Shown here one piece after another: positions 34,560 through 43,787 of a DNA stretch of 64,000 bases; the stretch's first letter is position 1, and each line of letters begins with the position of its first letter. The stretch covers positions 1,594,254 to 1,658,253 of the forward strand of contig LT635553.1 in assembly GCA_900120395.1 (NCBI GenBank), written 5' to 3'. Source of the stretch: Porphyromonadaceae bacterium FC4. GTDB taxonomy: Bacteria; Bacteroidota; Bacteroidia; Bacteroidales; Porphyromonadaceae. The position numbers were made by a program, and so were the translations under genes. The notes under the pieces were generated by a model. That model was not told the origin of the DNA, ran no database searches, and was given only the letters and a program-made list of their open reading frames with translations.

Positions 34560-35438
34560 TTAATACTTGATGCGGAAGTAGTCAAGGAGGGCTTTGTATT
34601 GGTCTTGGGCAGTAAGGCAGGTATCGATGAGGTAGCCCGGTATCTGTTCCCATTGATCCAAGCCACGGTAATAAAACATCTTGAGTTCGTCTGTGATGAT
34701 AAAGGGGACTGTGCCATGCACCAAACACTCTTTGAACATTATCAGTCGCCCTACTCTACCATTCCCATCTTGAAAAAGGTGGATAGCTTCAAACTGATAG
34801 TGGAAGTCAAGAATATCTTCAAACGCAATTTCTTTGCTCTTATATTCTTTAAGTAGTGCTTGAATAGCAGATGCCACCTCTTCAGGGGCAACAGTCTCTT
34901 TTCCACCCACCTCATTGGGCAGACGTTTATAGTCACCGACAGCGAACCACGACCTATTTGCATCTGTAGTACCAGTCTTGAGAAGCGAGTGTAATTTCTT
35001 TATCATGCTTTCTGTCAATTGCTCATCAGCATGCTCAATGATGAAGTCAAAACAGCGGAAGTGATTAGTGGTCTCAATTATATCATCGACCTTGATAGCC
35101 TCGTCAGAAACACCGATCGTGTTGGTCTCAAAGATATAGCGTGTTTGCTCTTTGGTAAGACGGCTTCCCTCTATATGATTGGAGTTGTAGGTCAGGTCAA
35201 TTTGTGTGCGGTGGTATATGCCTCCTTTGAGTCTGCTTTCCATCTGTTCACGTAAAGCATCCAAAAGGGGCGAAGCCTTAGACTTCTTCTTTTGTGGCAA
35301 AGGAGCATCCGCAGGGATACTCCACGTTTTACCAATCAACTGTGCCCCAGCAATCTTGCCTTGAACACAATAGTTTCTAACGGTTCTTTCAGCTAAACCA
35401 TGAGTAGCCGCATATTCCTTTACAGAGATAAATTCCAT
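34560..35438 (-). CDS. Fic-domain protein with N-terminal helix-turn-helix
   Basis: A 292-residue protein. The N-terminus (MEFISVKEYAATHGLAERTV) is a MerR/helix-turn-helix-like segment. The Fic domain has the active-site motif IHLFQDGNGRVGR with catalytic His and phosphate-binding loop. An inhibitory-helix motif SNHIEG (S/T-x3-E-G/N) lies before the Fic core, which marks a class II, self-inhibited enzyme. Fic enzymes usually attach AMP to target proteins. With its DNA-binding part it may also regulate its own transcription. The start at 35438 matches relatives beginning MEFISVKEYA. It is the first gene of the Fic, RhuM, SIR2-like set (132 bp to RhuM). Confidence 0.9.
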   Translation of the reverse strand: MEFISVKEYAATHGLAERTVRNYCVQGKIAGAQLIGKTWSIPADAPLPQKKKSKASPLLDALREQMESRLKGGIYHRTQIDLTYNSNHIEGSRLTKEQTRYIFETNTIGVSDEAIKVDDIIETTNHFRCFDFIIEHADEQLTESMIKKLHSLLKTGTTDANRSWFAVGDYKRLPNEVGGKETVAPEEVASAIQALLKEYKSKEIAFEDILDFHYQFEAIHLFQDGNGRVGRLIMFKECLVHGTVPFIITDELKMFYYRGLDQWEQIPGYLIDTCLTAQDQYKALLDYFRIKY

Positions 35439-35693
35439 ATCCACCATCACCAAATACTATTCCAATGCAAATATACCCCCTTTCTTGCCGTTATCGGCAT
35501 GAAAACGCGTAAATCTTAACTATCAACACAGTAAACGCACCATGAATGTCACTACAGTTGATCCCAAAGCGAGCTTCAATTCTTGCAATACATCACCCTC
35601 AGAGAGCCAATTTAGCTATCAAACATAACACCCGATTATTCCAAGAATATAATTGATTTCTTCTGATATGCCTCACACTCAATGTTTATTCGG

Positions 35694-35701
35694 TACCTTT
35701 G
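35694..35701 (+). promoter_or_regulatory. Likely -7 element TACCTTTG
   Basis: TACCTTTG lies 33 bp before the start of the gene at 35735. No clear -33 TTTG. It is the only plausible signal in the 296-bp gap between the divergent Fic gene and this gene. Confidence 0.5.
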
Positions 35702-35734
35702 TCATACAGCATTTTGGAATAAGCATAATGCATT

Positions 35735-36415
35735 ATGACACGAGAGATGAATCTTCAGAATAGGCTACCACAAGATTCATACGAAAATCCTCTTGCTATA
35801 GCACATGGAATTAATCCAAGGCACTGGATTTCAGAGAAAGCAAAAGCCTATTCCTACTTTACGAATGGATTTCCAGAAGATTTTGATAAACTTGAAGTAG
35901 AATATCATCACCCTGAAAATGGGTGGCTTAGTACTGTGTTCTATAAAAATGGAGAGAAACAGCTAGATGTTCCATTAAATGACTGGAACGATCCTCTTGT
36001 TTCAATAGTTGACTGGTTAGAGGAGTTAATAGAAAAACACGAAGACCTAAATAATAAAACCCTTCACATTGATTGTGACCTTGGGCTACATTTTGTACTT
36101 CACTATGAGCCTCTAAACGCACGTAATGTAGAGTATGGAATACTTTTCATTTATGGCTCTTGGACAGAGGACTATGAGGAGAGTTGCTTTTCTGTTTTCT
36201 GTACAAAGCTAGATATCATAAATGCGATATATACCCCAATGATTAAACATTGGATAGACTTATCTGAGAAATTTTCAAGAGGGCATAGTGAAGATTGGCA
36301 TGACTGGGGGCTCTCTTTCAAGTCAATTGACTGCCCAAAAGAAATGCTCCAGTATATAAGACGCACATCTATCGAAAGCTACCTCCAAATGAGGTTCCCA
36401 ACCCTTAACCTATAG
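35735..36415 (+). CDS. Unrecognised AT-rich cytoplasmic protein
   Basis: A 226-residue acidic protein, rich in Trp, Tyr, Asp and Glu, with no signal peptide or membrane segment. Features such as LHIDCDLGLHFVLHYEP, ILFIYGSWTEDYEESCF and HWIDLSEKFSRGHSEDWHDW show alternating beta strands and a helix, but no family I can name. The size and acidity resemble immunity or antitoxin-type proteins of accessory islands. That is only an impression. It is divergent from the Fic gene and convergent with the leucine-rich-repeat gene. ATG at 35747 is an alternative start. Confidence 0.65.
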   Translation: MTREMNLQNRLPQDSYENPLAIAHGINPRHWISEKAKAYSYFTNGFPEDFDKLEVEYHHPENGWLSTVFYKNGEKQLDVPLNDWNDPLVSIVDWLEELIEKHEDLNNKTLHIDCDLGLHFVLHYEPLNARNVEYGILFIYGSWTEDYEESCFSVFCTKLDIINAIYTPMIKHWIDLSEKFSRGHSEDWHDWGLSFKSIDCPKEMLQYIRRTSIESYLQMRFPTLNL

Positions 36416-36471
36416 AAATAATGAAGTCAGACTGTATTCTATAGAGTAAAGGGCTAGCCTTGATTTATTGG

Positions 36472-38121
36472 TCATAAGGGGCAAATGTTTTTGAAGCCCC
36501 TCCAAGATGCTTTGTAGGCTTCTATGCTTTCAGCAGGTACATATAAGACACAATTCTTGACATCTCTAGAAAATATCCCTTGCTTATTCTGGCCTGAATC
36601 TATTATCTCTGGTGGGATCAGTGCATGTACTACCATACTCTCTAAGCTTTCACAATCTTCAAATGCTCTAAAGTCAATTTTGTTGACACTTTTAGGAATA
36701 TCCAGCTCCCTAAGTCTTGTGCAGCTATCAAAGGCTCTATGACCAATTTCAAGAAGTCCATCTGGCAGAGTGATAGATTGAAGCTTCGATAATCCCCAGC
36801 AGAATAATGGACCTATAATTTTGGTATCCTTGTCTATATTAAGTGTTTCTGCACTCCGACCATACACACATATCGCTTTATTCTTATCTTTGGTATAAAG
36901 CACTCCATTATCGGCTTTTAAGTATGGGTTGTCTATGTCCACTTCCAGATCAAAAGAGGGGTTAGCTACTCTTACTGCTGTACATTTCTCCGGATTGACT
37001 TCTCGTACTGTTTTTGGGATATATAAATACTTGAGATGATCGCAATTACATAAATCATCGTTAATAACCTCAAGACCTTCATTGAGAATGATTTCTTCAA
37101 GACCATGAGACCAACTCAATGCAACCGACTCGATCACTCTTACTGATTCGGGGAGAGTGATTCTTTTTAAGTTAGGCGTTCCTGTAAAAATCTGCTCGCT
37201 TAAAACCTCAATACTATTTGATAGCCTTACCCGAGTTAAACTTGAACAGTATCTAAAGGCAAGCTCCCTTATTTCGGTGACTGAATCAGGAATTTTCACT
37301 TCAAGCAGGTTCTCACAAAACTGGAAAGACCATCCTTCAATAACCTTTAAGGATGGTGGGAAAGATATTGATGAGATATTAGAGCCCGAAAAAGATCCTT
37401 CTCCTATACACTCCGTTCCTCCTATTACTTCATAATGACTATTCTTATACCCACTAGGAAAAGCTACGACTCTCTTCTTATCACGACTGTAGATGACGCC
37501 ATCAATGGTTATGAAATAAGGATTGCCTGGATCAACAGTGAATCGTTCTATTCCAGTACAACCAAGAAATGCTCCATTCCCAATATGAGACACATTCTTA
37601 GGAATACATATTTCTCTAAGACTTATACAATCACTAAATGCGAAGCTTCCAATTTCTTTTAATCCTGCAGGCAGATTTATCTCATCTAATTTCTCATTAT
37701 TAGAAAATGAGCTGTCAGATAATTTTTCCAAGGTTTCAGGCAGAACAACTCTTTTGAGCTTTGCTGAATTTGAAAAGGCATCAAATTCATTAGTTTCTAT
37801 GATATTCTTTGGGAAAATCAGTTCCTCGAGCTTTGAATAGTATGCAAACCCACCAAAAAAAGAATCATCCACTAAAACACACTCTCCCAAATCAAGTATC
37901 TTCAGGAATGGTGGCTCATCATGGTATGTAATACGATTATCTTCAAGGTCAAACTCTCCATAAGTAGTGCACATATCATCTAACACATCAAAGACATCTC
38001 GATTGTTTATCTTTCCAACTATCTTAAGATGAGTCAAAGTCATCTTTTCTTTCTCTGTGATCAATGTGCTTAGAGTACCTGCTTCCTCAATATAGATGGT
38101 TTTCTTTGCTTCCATATTCAA
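36472..38121 (-). CDS. BspA-like leucine-rich-repeat protein without signal peptide
   Basis: The 549-residue protein is built of LRR_5 repeats (LKRVVLPETLEKLSDSSFSN, LREICIPKNVSHIGNGAFLG, LLEVKIPDSVTEIRELAFRY, LQSITLPDGLLEIGHRAFDS) from about residue 70 to 520. It ends with the Bacteroidota capping segment CVLYVPAESIEAYKASWRGF. BspA-like proteins are usually secreted and bind host proteins or other bacteria. This one begins MNMEAKKTIYIEEAGTLSTL with no Sec signal, so it is probably intracellular or exported otherwise. It lies in the AT-rich island between an unknown gene and a gene-poor stretch. Confidence 0.85.
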   Translation of the reverse strand: MNMEAKKTIYIEEAGTLSTLITEKEKMTLTHLKIVGKINNRDVFDVLDDMCTTYGEFDLEDNRITYHDEPPFLKILDLGECVLVDDSFFGGFAYYSKLEELIFPKNIIETNEFDAFSNSAKLKRVVLPETLEKLSDSSFSNNEKLDEINLPAGLKEIGSFAFSDCISLREICIPKNVSHIGNGAFLGCTGIERFTVDPGNPYFITIDGVIYSRDKKRVVAFPSGYKNSHYEVIGGTECIGEGSFSGSNISSISFPPSLKVIEGWSFQFCENLLEVKIPDSVTEIRELAFRYCSSLTRVRLSNSIEVLSEQIFTGTPNLKRITLPESVRVIESVALSWSHGLEEIILNEGLEVINDDLCNCDHLKYLYIPKTVREVNPEKCTAVRVANPSFDLEVDIDNPYLKADNGVLYTKDKNKAICVYGRSAETLNIDKDTKIIGPLFCWGLSKLQSITLPDGLLEIGHRAFDSCTRLRELDIPKSVNKIDFRAFEDCESLESMVVHALIPPEIIDSGQNKQGIFSRDVKNCVLYVPAESIEAYKASWRGFKNICPL

Positions 38122-38770
38122 AATATTATGATCTCAGTAAAGATATCAAACATAGCGTGAATATTAGCACTTTATGCGAAAATCCTTACTCTAAATTGAG
38201 TGCTCTAGCATGGGAGCTAACCTTTCATCTTCGAGGTGTACCGATAGATTGTTTGTGGGCTGAGAATAAAATAGATACAAAAGGAAGGGAATGACGGGAA
38301 AGTAGTATATCTACATGTAAGCAGGCGTGCAGTACTTTCGTATAGAGAAAGTGTAATATATTGATTTTCAACATTAGTACTATTTCTCGGCATAGTGCAA
38401 TGGTAGAATTAGGGGTACATTTCGGGTACAAAAAAAGATGCGGTACAAGTATTATTTGGCTGAATAGCAAAAAACAAGCATTTGTGGAGCCTTGGTGAAA
38501 AGTCTCCGTGTACCGACTAAAACACTAAAAAGCTGAGTGTCTGATAGGTGAATAGAGTGCATCGGCAAGTAAAATCACCACCGGCTTCCACTAAAGTTCA
38601 AAGGCGTGAGCCCTGAACAAACCTAGAAATTCAAAAAGCCAAGTAAGGTTTTTTTGTATATTGTGCTCATATGCTTGCAATGGTCATCAACTATCCTTGA
38701 AGTGCTATTCGGGATAGCGAAGACCATACTTATTGCCCTATAGGTTAAAACAAACGCAATCAATAGACCT
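38122..38770. other. Gene-poor stretch with repeat relics
   Basis: No convincing gene is seen in these 650 bp. They contain TCTGATAGGTGAATA (38540-38554) like the left junction at 32076, and a relic of the extended repeat at 38573-38614. A short plus-strand frame around 38400-38495 (VELGVHFGYKKRCGTSIIW) could be a gene scrap but matches nothing I know. Confidence 0.4.
38573..38614 (+). repeat. Relic related to the extended repeat end
   Basis: ATCACCACCG, then CTAAAGTTCAAAGGCGTGAG, align with 56414-56453 with about 6 mismatches in 43 positions, and with the reverse complement of 8156-8181. It shows that the extended element also touched this island. Confidence 0.6.
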
Positions 38771-38773
38771 GTG

Positions 38774-41700
38774 ATGAAGTCCGGAGTATACGAACATCTA
38801 ATCAACAAAGAAACTGAACGTGATATTCAGCAAGCCGAGCAGTCCGGGTTGGTATGCGTTCAGCAGCCTATTGACAGTGCTGAGGCGCCCCAATTATTGG
38901 CGAATTATCTTGCCAAGGCTATCTGTCAGAAGCTTGAGGATATCGAAGAGCAACAGGATCGAGTAAATCTTATCAATCGAATTATGATTGATGCGGGATT
39001 GATTGATGACAAGCAGATCGTAAAGCCTACCGATTTATTAGCGGAGGTTATGAGCCGGCAGAAGGCGACTCTACAAACTCAGAGCAGCACACAGACTATT
39101 CGCCCCATATCTGGCTTTCGCGTCAGCAACCTTTTTACAGGTGGTAGTAGCACACTACCTTTGAACGAGGAGATCCGCCGAGAGATTGCGAGTGCTGATG
39201 AGATATGCTTTATCGTATCATTCCTAAAAGTTTCCGGTGTTTGCCTCTTGCTCGATGATCTTACTAAATTCTGTAGCCGTGAGGGAACTCGTTTGCGCAT
39301 CATCACCACGACCTACTGCGGAGCCACACAGGCAAAGGCCATTGTGCAGTTGGCTGAATTGCCGAATACGGAGATAAGGATCTCATATAACACCGGCATA
39401 GAACGCTTGCACGCCAAGTCGTATATCTTTGTTCGCAACTCCGGCATGAACACCGCCTACATCGGCTCATCAAATCTGTCCAAGTCAGCACAGACCGAAG
39501 GTCTGGAATGGAATATGCGCGTCACGAGTGTTGAAAACCCACATATCATAAAGACCGCTCTTGCGACCTTCGATATGTACTGGAATAGTCCCAACTTTGA
39601 GGATTTCAGTCTAGGAGGCATTGAGAAGTTCAATAAAGAAATTCATCGCAACCTATTCCACCTAAATGCTCCTGAGATGGTTTATCAGCACTATTCGTTG
39701 TTACCACATCAAAAGCAGATTCTCGACAAGCTACGAGTAGAGCGTGAGGAGAGGGGCAATTTCAAGAATCTCATTGTAGCCGCAACCGGTACCGGCAAGA
39801 CCGTCATCTCTGCATTCGATTACCAGGAGTTTGCCCGAACCCACTCGAGAGCTCGCATTCTTTTCACAGCTCATAGAGAAGAGATTCTGAGACAAGCATT
39901 GAGTACATTTCGAAGTGTATTGCAGGATGCCAACTTTGGAACACTTTGGGTAGGAGCAAATAGCCCGCGTGACGCGAGTGAGTACGATCATTTGTTTGTC
40001 TCTATCTCCATGTTCAACTCTCGTTTCGAGGAGTTCTTTGCCTCGTTGGATGCGGACTATTACGACTACATTGTCATTGACGAAGCACATCATAGCCAAG
40101 CAAATAGTTATCGTAAGCTATTTGACCACTTCACTCCAAAACTCCTTATCGGTCTGACTGCGACACCGGAGCGTATGGATGGTCAAGACTTGCGCCCCGA
40201 TTTTGGTGGCAGAATAAGTGCTGAAATACGACTACCTCAGGCATTGCAGGCGGGATTGCTAACACCATTCCAATACTTGTGCGTCTCCGATGACACAGAC
40301 CTAAGCGATGAGCGCTTATGGAGTGGGCTGAAGTACAACATTGAGCGTCTTGCCGACAAACTATGCTCCAAGGCAAGAGCAAGACTTATTGCTGACTCGC
40401 TGCGCAAATATCTGGCGGATGAATACACCTGCCGGGCACTGTGCTTCTGCGTAAATAAACGCCATGCCAACTTTATGGCCGAGCAGTTGAGGCGGTATCG
40501 CTTCAAGGCGCAAAGCCTCACATCGGACACGGCACCTGATGAGCGCAGGCAGCTCTCACAGGATTTAAGGGATGGCTCTCTTCATTATCTCTGTGTGGTT
40601 GACATCTTCAACGAAGGTGTCGATATCCCCGAGGTTGATACTGTGTTATTCCTTCGTCCTACCGAAAGCCTTACAATTTTCCTCCAACAGTTAGGTCGTG
40701 GCTTACGTCTTTCTGCCGGAAAAACCGAGCTGACAGTCCTCGATTTCGTAGCACAAGCCAACAGCAAATATGACTTTGCGAGCCGGTTCCGCGCGCTCAC
40801 ACTCCACCCTGAAAAAAACATCCGAAAACAGATAGAAGAAGGGTTCACCCTGCTTCCTATGGGGTGCAGTATCGTGATGGAGAAAATGGCACGACAATAT
40901 ATCCTTGATAATATATCGAGTGCTATCTACAACAAAAGGCGCATCATTAAGGAGATAAATAGCTACACATCGACACCGACGATCTCACAATTCTTAGAGA
41001 ACAACGGGCAGGATATTCGGGTGATCTATCAGGGATCAAATTGCTGGTCTTCTTTGAAGCGTGCCGCCGGACGCATCTCATATAATGATGATCCAATAAC
41101 AAAGCGGTTGGAGAAGGGGATGGCGAATCTGATTCACCACAATTCAGCTTCATTCCTCCACTTTGTCGCACGGTTTATTTCTGGCGAAAGTGTACACCTC
41201 GACAAAGCATATCAAGCCTATGCGCTAATGCTGTATTATGCACTATTCCAGGATAAGATTGGCAAAGCCGGCTTTAGCGACATAAATGAAGCACTGGATC
41301 TACTATTCGACAAAAAATATGCTTGCTTCAAGCAGGAGGCATTAGAAATAGTTTCCTACTTGTTAGATAACATAAGCATCAAAACTACACCCATTGGGAT
41401 CGAGAGTATGCCTGGAATAGAATTGTATGGCTGCTACACTCGTGAGGAGGTGTTTACACTCGTTGGGCGCCAGACGGCAGAAGTAAAAATGCAGGGTGCG
41501 GCATCCGGGGTGTTCAACCTTCAAGAACATAATGCTACGTTATTGTTTGTAACGCTTAACAAGTCAGAAAAGGACTTCTCCCCCTCCACGCAGTATAATG
41601 ACTACTTAATCAATGAAGAATTCTTCCACTGGCAGTCGCAGAATACGGATTCGCACAATAACAACGGTGGTCGCCGATATACAGAGCAATCTCAGACAAA

Positions 41701-41872
41701 AAACAAAATCATACTATTTGTCCGTGAGGAGAGAAAAGATGGATTTGGCTTCACATCCCCGTTCCATTGCTTCGGCTTGGTAGACTATGTTTCATCACAC
41801 GATGACTTCCCAATGAATATAACCTGGAAACTGCAAAATCCCGCCATGCCACAATACCTAAAAGCCATTTGA
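38774..41872 (+). CDS. PLD-nuclease/superfamily 2 helicase/DUF3427 protein
   Basis: The 1032-residue protein combines three parts. An N-terminal phospholipase-D-like nuclease (residues about 110-260) has a single HKD motif, LHAKSYIFVR. A helicase core (about 315-690) has Walker A AATGTGKTVISA, DEAH-box VIDEAHHSQ, motif III-like GLTATPERMDG and late motif QQLGRGLR. A C-terminal DUF3427-type region follows. Such proteins resemble single-gene restriction or defence nucleases and may degrade foreign DNA. GTG at 38771 directly precedes the ATG used. It is the last gene of the island before glyS, on the opposite strand to the Fic/RhuM/SIR2-like set. The defence role is inferred from architecture and setting. 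Confidence 0.88.
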   Translation: MKSGVYEHLINKETERDIQQAEQSGLVCVQQPIDSAEAPQLLANYLAKAICQKLEDIEEQQDRVNLINRIMIDAGLIDDKQIVKPTDLLAEVMSRQKATLQTQSSTQTIRPISGFRVSNLFTGGSSTLPLNEEIRREIASADEICFIVSFLKVSGVCLLLDDLTKFCSREGTRLRIITTTYCGATQAKAIVQLAELPNTEIRISYNTGIERLHAKSYIFVRNSGMNTAYIGSSNLSKSAQTEGLEWNMRVTSVENPHIIKTALATFDMYWNSPNFEDFSLGGIEKFNKEIHRNLFHLNAPEMVYQHYSLLPHQKQILDKLRVEREERGNFKNLIVAATGTGKTVISAFDYQEFARTHSRARILFTAHREEILRQALSTFRSVLQDANFGTLWVGANSPRDASEYDHLFVSISMFNSRFEEFFASLDADYYDYIVIDEAHHSQANSYRKLFDHFTPKLLIGLTATPERMDGQDLRPDFGGRISAEIRLPQALQAGLLTPFQYLCVSDDTDLSDERLWSGLKYNIERLADKLCSKARARLIADSLRKYLADEYTCRALCFCVNKRHANFMAEQLRRYRFKAQSLTSDTAPDERRQLSQDLRDGSLHYLCVVDIFNEGVDIPEVDTVLFLRPTESLTIFLQQLGRGLRLSAGKTELTVLDFVAQANSKYDFASRFRALTLHPEKNIRKQIEEGFTLLPMGCSIVMEKMARQYILDNISSAIYNKRRIIKEINSYTSTPTISQFLENNGQDIRVIYQGSNCWSSLKRAAGRISYNDDPITKRLEKGMANLIHHNSASFLHFVARFISGESVHLDKAYQAYALMLYYALFQDKIGKAGFSDINEALDLLFDKKYACFKQEALEIVSYLLDNISIKTTPIGIESMPGIELYGCYTREEVFTLVGRQTAEVKMQGAASGVFNLQEHNATLLFVTLNKSEKDFSPSTQYNDYLINEEFFHWQSQNTDSHNNNGGRRYTEQSQTKNKIILFVREERKDGFGFTSPFHCFGLVDYVSSHDDFPMNITWKLQNPAMPQYLKAI

Positions 41873-41909
41873 CAATGAAGAATATAGAAGTCGTCACAGC
41901 GGTTACAAA

Positions 41910-41990
41910 TTTGACGGATAGGAGGGGAATGTTTCCAGTAGGAAAGAGAACGGTTTGACGGATAGAAGAGAAAGGTTTCCAGTAGGAAAC
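41910..41990 (-). repeat. 44-bp-unit composite repeat, copy 6
   Basis: Read on the minus strand, the palindromes TTTCCTACTGGAAAC are followed by TCTATCCGTCAAA and CCTATCCGTCAAA. The upstream module (minus strand, about 42052-41995) begins CTGATAAACAAACAGATATA and aligns with copy 1. It lies in the 341-bp gap between the island and glyS. Confidence 0.88.
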
Positions 41991-42147
41991 TTTTTGCGGT
42001 CCAGTGCCGATCTTTTTTGTGTCTATATCTGTTTGTTTATCAGAAGCATAGAGAGGCGAGTACTTTGGTGCATTTTGGAGGACTGAGGGACGCAGCTGTT
42101 TTTGAGGTCGGGGGGTGGCTCAGTTTCTGAAATGGAGCTATTTTGGG

Positions 42148-42155
42148 TAACTTTG
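42148..42155 (+). promoter_or_regulatory. Likely -7 element of glyS
   Basis: TAACTTTG matches TAnnTTTG 60 bp before the glyS ATG. Confidence 0.55.
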
Positions 42156-42215
42156 CCTAAAATAGGGGAGAGACGTATTTGTATATAGACTCAAGACATA
42201 ACTATCGAATAAACA

Positions 42216-43757
42216 ATGGCGGATCAGGACAACCTTTTCAAGAAAATAGTGGCACACTGCAAGGAGTATGGCTTCGTATTTCCCTCTTCTGAGATCTACG
42301 ATGGTCTTGCTGCAGTCTACGACTATGGGCAAAACGGTGTGGAGCTCAAGAATAACCTCAAGCAGTACTGGTGGCAGAGCAACACCCTCCTGCACGACAA
42401 CATTGTCGGGATCGATGCTGCTATCTTCATGCATCCGTCCGTATGGAAGGCCTCCGGGCACGTCGATGCCTTCAACGACCCTCTGATCGACAACAGGGAC
42501 TCCAAGAAGCGGTACCGTGCCGATGTGCTGCTGGAGGACTATATGGCGAAGATCGAGGAGAAGATCGAGAAGGAGGTAGCCAAGGCTAAGAAGCGGTTTG
42601 GCGAGGATTTTGACGAGGCTCTCTTTAGGCAGACCAACGAGCGAGTGCGTCAGAATCAGGAGAAGCTGGACGAGGTGCATGCGCGCTACACGCAGGTGAT
42701 GAACGACAATGACCTGGCGGGTATGCGCCAAATGATCGTGGACCTGGAGATTGCGGATCCGGTTAGCGGCACACGCAACTGGACGGATGTGCGGCAGTTT
42801 AACCTGATGTTTTCGACCGAGATGGGGTCCACGTCCGATGACGCCAAGACCCTCTACCTTCGTCCGGAGACGGCGCAGGGTATTTTTGTGAACTTCCTCA
42901 ACGTCCAGAAGAGCGGGCGGATGAAGGTGCCTTTTGGAATCGCACAGATCGGTAAGGCGTTTCGCAACGAGATCGTGGCGCGGCAGTTTATCTTCCGCAC
43001 CCGTGAGTTTGAGCAGATGGAGATGCAGTACTTCGTACGTCCCGGGACTGAGCTGGAGTGGTTTGAGCACTGGAAGGCTTTCCGCCTGAAGTGGCACAAG
43101 GCTCTGGGCTTGGGGGATGACAAGTACCGCTTTCACGACCACGAGAAGCTGGCGCACTACGCCAACGCCGCGACCGACATCGAGTATGAGATGCCCTTTG
43201 GCTTCAAGGAGGTGGAGGGGATCCACTCGAGGACCGACTTTGACCTGAGCCAGCATGAGAAGGTGAGTGGGAAAAAGCTGAGGTACTACGACCCTGAGCT
43301 ACAGGAGAGCTACATCCCCTACGTGGTGGAGACCTCTATCGGTGTGGACCGCCTCTTCCTCAGCGTGCTTTTTGGCAGCTACGACGAGGAGCAGCTGGAC
43401 AATGGTGAGACCCGTGTCGTCCTGCGCCTGCCGGCACCCATCGCTCCGACTAAGCTCGCCGTACTTCCTCTGGTCCGTAAGGATGGACTGCCGGAGGTGG
43501 CGCAGCATATCATCGATGATCTGAAGTACAGCTTTGCGTGCCAGTATGACGAGAAGGACTCTATCGGTAAGCGCTACAGGAGACAGGATGCACTAGGCAC
43601 TCCCTTCTGCGTGACCGTAGATCATGATACTCTGGAGGACAACTGCGTCACCGTACGCTTCCGAGACACTATGGAGCAAAAGCGGGTACCGATCGCTGAG
43701 CTGCATGATCTGATCGACGGCGCAACGAGCATGAGAAACCTCCTGCGCAAGCTCTAA
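42216..43757 (+). CDS. glyS: Glycyl-tRNA synthetase, dimeric type
   Basis: The 513-residue class II synthetase charges tRNA-Gly. It is the single-chain (alpha2) type: FKKIVAHCKEYGFVFPSSEI at the start, then MFSTEMGSTSDDAKTLYLRP, PFGIAQIGKAFRNEI (motif 2 with the Arg), RTREFEQMEMQYFV, and near the end TSIGVDRLFLSVL (motif 3), then the anticodon-binding domain. The protein lacks the beta subunit of the tetrameric enzyme. It follows repeat copy 6 and its own promoter and is the first gene of a plus-strand run to fabH. Confidence 0.97.
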   Translation: MADQDNLFKKIVAHCKEYGFVFPSSEIYDGLAAVYDYGQNGVELKNNLKQYWWQSNTLLHDNIVGIDAAIFMHPSVWKASGHVDAFNDPLIDNRDSKKRYRADVLLEDYMAKIEEKIEKEVAKAKKRFGEDFDEALFRQTNERVRQNQEKLDEVHARYTQVMNDNDLAGMRQMIVDLEIADPVSGTRNWTDVRQFNLMFSTEMGSTSDDAKTLYLRPETAQGIFVNFLNVQKSGRMKVPFGIAQIGKAFRNEIVARQFIFRTREFEQMEMQYFVRPGTELEWFEHWKAFRLKWHKALGLGDDKYRFHDHEKLAHYANAATDIEYEMPFGFKEVEGIHSRTDFDLSQHEKVSGKKLRYYDPELQESYIPYVVETSIGVDRLFLSVLFGSYDEEQLDNGETRVVLRLPAPIAPTKLAVLPLVRKDGLPEVAQHIIDDLKYSFACQYDEKDSIGKRYRRQDALGTPFCVTVDHDTLEDNCVTVRFRDTMEQKRVPIAELHDLIDGATSMRNLLRKL

Positions 43758-43787
43758 GCAACAACATCCAAAACTTATCACGAGCTC

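Noticed and set aside
38390-38430. tRNA-like AGTGCAATGGTAGAA
   Set aside because: It resembles a D-arm, but no acceptor, anticodon or T-arm could be folded around it.
42138-43256. Long minus-strand open frame antisense to glyS
   Set aside because: The plus strand in this region encodes an intact glycyl-tRNA synthetase. The antisense product is a His/Leu/Val-rich composition artefact with no motif.
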